Source: an uncultured Prevotella sp.
GTDB taxonomy: Bacteria > Bacteroidota > Bacteroidia > Bacteroidales > Bacteroidaceae
NCBI GenBank assembly: GCA_945863825.1
Contig: CAMBBY010000073.1
Span: forward strand, 1-6,547
Direction: 5' to 3'
Length of the DNA: 6,547 nucleotides
In this document: piece by piece, positions 6,412 through 6,547 of the stretch
Position numbering within the stretch: the first letter of the stretch is position 1
Layout of the letters: every line of letters starts with the position of its first letter
The notes under the pieces: model-generated
What the model was told of the DNA's origin: nothing
Database searches by the model: none
What the model saw: the letters and a program-made list of their open reading frames with translations, nothing else
Program-made: the position numbers and the translations under genes

Positions 6412-6442
6412 ATGTTGATGTCCTGTTTCAGGACATCAACGT
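6412..6442 (+). terminator. Strong hairpin, probable terminator of the nitroreductase gene
   Basis: A perfect 12-bp inverted repeat (6414-6425 and 6429-6440) with a TTT loop begins 11 bases after the nitroreductase stop; one G-U and one A-U pair could extend it to 14 bp. The plus strand lacks a T tract directly after the stem: the nearest is T5 at 6462-6466. On the minus strand the stem is followed by the T-rich ATTCATTTGTTTT, so it may work better for transcripts arriving from the right, or in both directions. A role in protecting mRNA 3' ends is the alternative. Confidence 0.6.
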
Positions 6443-6547
6443 CTGAAGATAGATATGCATCTTTTTGAAGCATGTAGGCAAAATATGAAATATCGGCTCA
6501 GGTGCGGAAGTCCGTGGATAGCCCACCAGGTATGTTAACCGAAGATC
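6443..6547. other. Unassigned 3' edge
   Basis: No complete gene is visible. On the minus strand a frame is open from the window edge to a TGA at 6428-6430, giving 39 codons with the segment LTYLVGYPRTSAPEPIF. That frame would end inside the hairpin, and I cannot match it to a family. On the plus strand the frame from 6478 to the edge is also open, reading SAQVRKSVDSPPGMLTED, but has no start before ATG at 6532. The stretch 6501-6527 can pair GGTG with CACC around a CGG/CCG stem, so a structured RNA is also possible. Sequence beyond the window is needed to choose between these. Confidence 0.2.

Overview
The window looks like one end of a metagenomic or draft-genome contig from a Bacteroidota bacterium, most likely Prevotella/Segatella-like. 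The evidence is the Bacteroidota-style promoter (TTG, 18-bp spacer, TAnnTTTG) at 5644-5672, mostly AT-rich leaders without Shine-Dalgarno sites, and the character of the proteins. The genus is a guess from style; nothing here proves it. The first 45 bases are not biological: they are an Illumina Nextera library end (P5 tail, i5 index, Tn5 mosaic end) left on the contig.

Region 46-5095 holds the downstream three genes of a four-gene SMC-type operon of the MksFEB-G / Wadjet (JetABCD) class. They are a 5'-truncated MksE/JetB-like subunit, a complete 1227-residue MksB/JetC-like SMC ATPase, and a short 289-residue MksG/JetD-like Toprim-family protein. The first gene (MksF/JetA kleisin) would lie upstream and is lost at the contig end. 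In this class the ATPase, kleisin and MksE subunits form a DNA-translocating condensin-like complex and the Toprim-like subunit cleaves DNA, giving defence against plasmids. jetB and jetC overlap by ATGA with a strong ribosome-binding site inside jetB. jetC and jetD are separated by 64 bp that carry three 17-bp tandem repeats; the third repeat contains the jetD start codon, and the repeats place an ATG in each of the three frames.

Region 5096-5640 holds a convergent small four-helix membrane protein on the minus strand. Its open frame extends upstream of any normal start, and a one-base change in an A5 run would join it to an ATG at 5632, so a frameshift is suspected.

Region 5641-6442 holds a recognisable promoter, a leader with an exact 24-bp periodic repeat, a lipoprotein-type nitroreductase, and a perfect 12-bp stem hairpin. 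The last ~105 bases contain no gene I can identify. The membrane protein and nitroreductase have no evident functional link to the SMC operon.
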